In this document: positions 63,675-64,000 of the stretch, piece after piece
How positions within the stretch are numbered: position 1 is the stretch's first letter
Layout of the letters: every line of letters starts with the position of its first letter
Source of the DNA: Propionibacteriaceae bacterium P6A17
GTDB taxonomy: Bacteria > Actinomycetota > Actinomycetes > Propionibacteriales > Propionibacteriaceae
Assembly (NCBI GenBank): GCA_000619965.1
Contig: JHVD01000007.1
Coordinates: forward strand, 141,690 to 205,689
DNA: 64,000 bases
Reading direction: 5' to 3'
Translations under genes and position numbers: made by a program
The notes under the pieces: generated by a model
The model's database searches: none
The model's input: the letters and a program-made list of their open reading frames with translations, nothing else
What the model was told of the DNA's origin: nothing

Positions 63675-64000
63675 GGCTCTTCGTACCTGAGCGTGGGGTG
63701 AGCGTGGATCCGACGGCGGGCGTGTCGGCGGGGTGATGGGCGTCGAGGCCCTCAAGAATCGGGGTTACCACACCAACTGATCTTCAAGGACCTCGACGAT
63801 GCCCGATTCTACTTCCTGCTGCCGTGCCGGCGGCGGCTACTGTCAGCGCTGCGACCTTCTGCTGGGCCTGCCCGGGCTCCACGTGGTCGGCGTCCAGCGC
63901 GACGACGCGGGGCTTCGGGTTGAGGTCGAATCCGTCCGGCCGGAAGTGATGGGCTGCCCCGCCTGCGGCGTGATCGCGCATGCGCATGGCCGGCAGAGGG
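63675..64000 (+). mobile_element. Left part of an ISL3-family insertion sequence
   Basis: Begins at or near GGCTCTTCGTAC (63675), an end resembling ISL3 family terminal repeats, and contains the transposase start at 63799. It interrupts the acyltransferase gene. The right end and the 8-base target duplication lie beyond the window. Confidence 0.75.
63799..64000 (+). CDS. ISL3-family transposase, N-terminal part
   Basis: Sixty-seven residues visible, open to the window end. It has the ISL3 N-terminal zinc-finger region: GLPGLHVVGVQRDDAG, then GCPACGVIAHAHGR (second Cys pair). AAGGA lies eight bases before the ATG. The DDE catalytic core would follow outside the window. Confidence 0.88.
   Translation, partial: MPDSTSCCRAGGGYCQRCDLLLGLPGLHVVGVQRDDAGLRVEVESVRPEVMGCPACGVIAHAHGRQR

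Overview
The window is about 64 kb of very GC-rich DNA with strongly GC-ending codons. It looks like the chromosome of an actinobacterium, most likely in or near the Propionibacteriaceae. The signs are a HAIR/HspR-type operator in front of clpB, a GTP-type PEP carboxykinase, a DUF222/HNH '13E12-type' gene, TTG and GTG starts, and many genes whose -10 box lies only 5-7 bases before the start codon (probable leaderless mRNAs). The lineage is inferred from gene content; no search was run. Genes are densely packed and no gene-free stretch exceeds 300 bases.

Layout. 1-5 kb: the 5' part of clpB (minus), add, then a metal-efflux unit (HMA-domain protein, P1B-type ATPase) beside a Crp/Fnr-type regulator. 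5-13 kb: a sugar-uptake locus with a ROK regulator broken by a stop codon, a Gfo/Idh/MocA dehydrogenase, a binding protein and two permeases, followed by tdh-kbl for threonine breakdown. 13-24.7 kb: a glycolipid-type glycosyltransferase with a VTT membrane protein, pckG, ldh, a ZIP metal transporter, gnd, MFS and TerC proteins, and a lipoprotein transpeptidase. 24.7-27.8 kb: a tightly overlapping four-gene unit of a small secreted protein, an ABC ATPase and two membrane proteins, with no recognised function. 27.9-37.3 kb: a CDF-like transporter, a DUF222 protein, oxidoreductases, a phosphatase, an unusual phosphofructokinase, a hairpin-flanked DUF559 gene, a HerA-like ATPase and a LytR_C protein.

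37.3-54 kb: tRNA-Ser(CGA), a deletion scar joining the 3' remnants of a PucR-type regulator and an alcohol dehydrogenase, an aldehyde dehydrogenase, tadA and its partner, upp, a second sugar ABC importer without an ATPase, menB, a glycerophosphodiesterase, tRNA-Arg(ACG), a GntR regulator, tRNA-Ser(GCT), an LCP-family wall ligase, tRNA-Ser(TGA), an RluA-type pseudouridine synthase, a quinone oxidoreductase and argG. TadA would convert A34 of this same tRNA-Arg(ACG) to inosine.

54-64 kb: a cell-surface island with visibly lower GC in parts. A secreted L,D-transpeptidase and a secreted M14 peptidase stand at its two ends and share the same ~85-residue repeat. Between them lie pseB- and pseC-like genes, a PseG/aldo-keto reductase fusion, an SDR and a SpsF-like cytidylyltransferase fused to a decayed aldo-keto reductase domain. 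The right edge holds an acyltransferase gene cut by the left end of an ISL3-type insertion sequence. The best candidates for undescribed biology are the secreted-protein/ABC unit, the surface-sugar island with its shared repeat, and the hairpin-bounded DUF559 gene.
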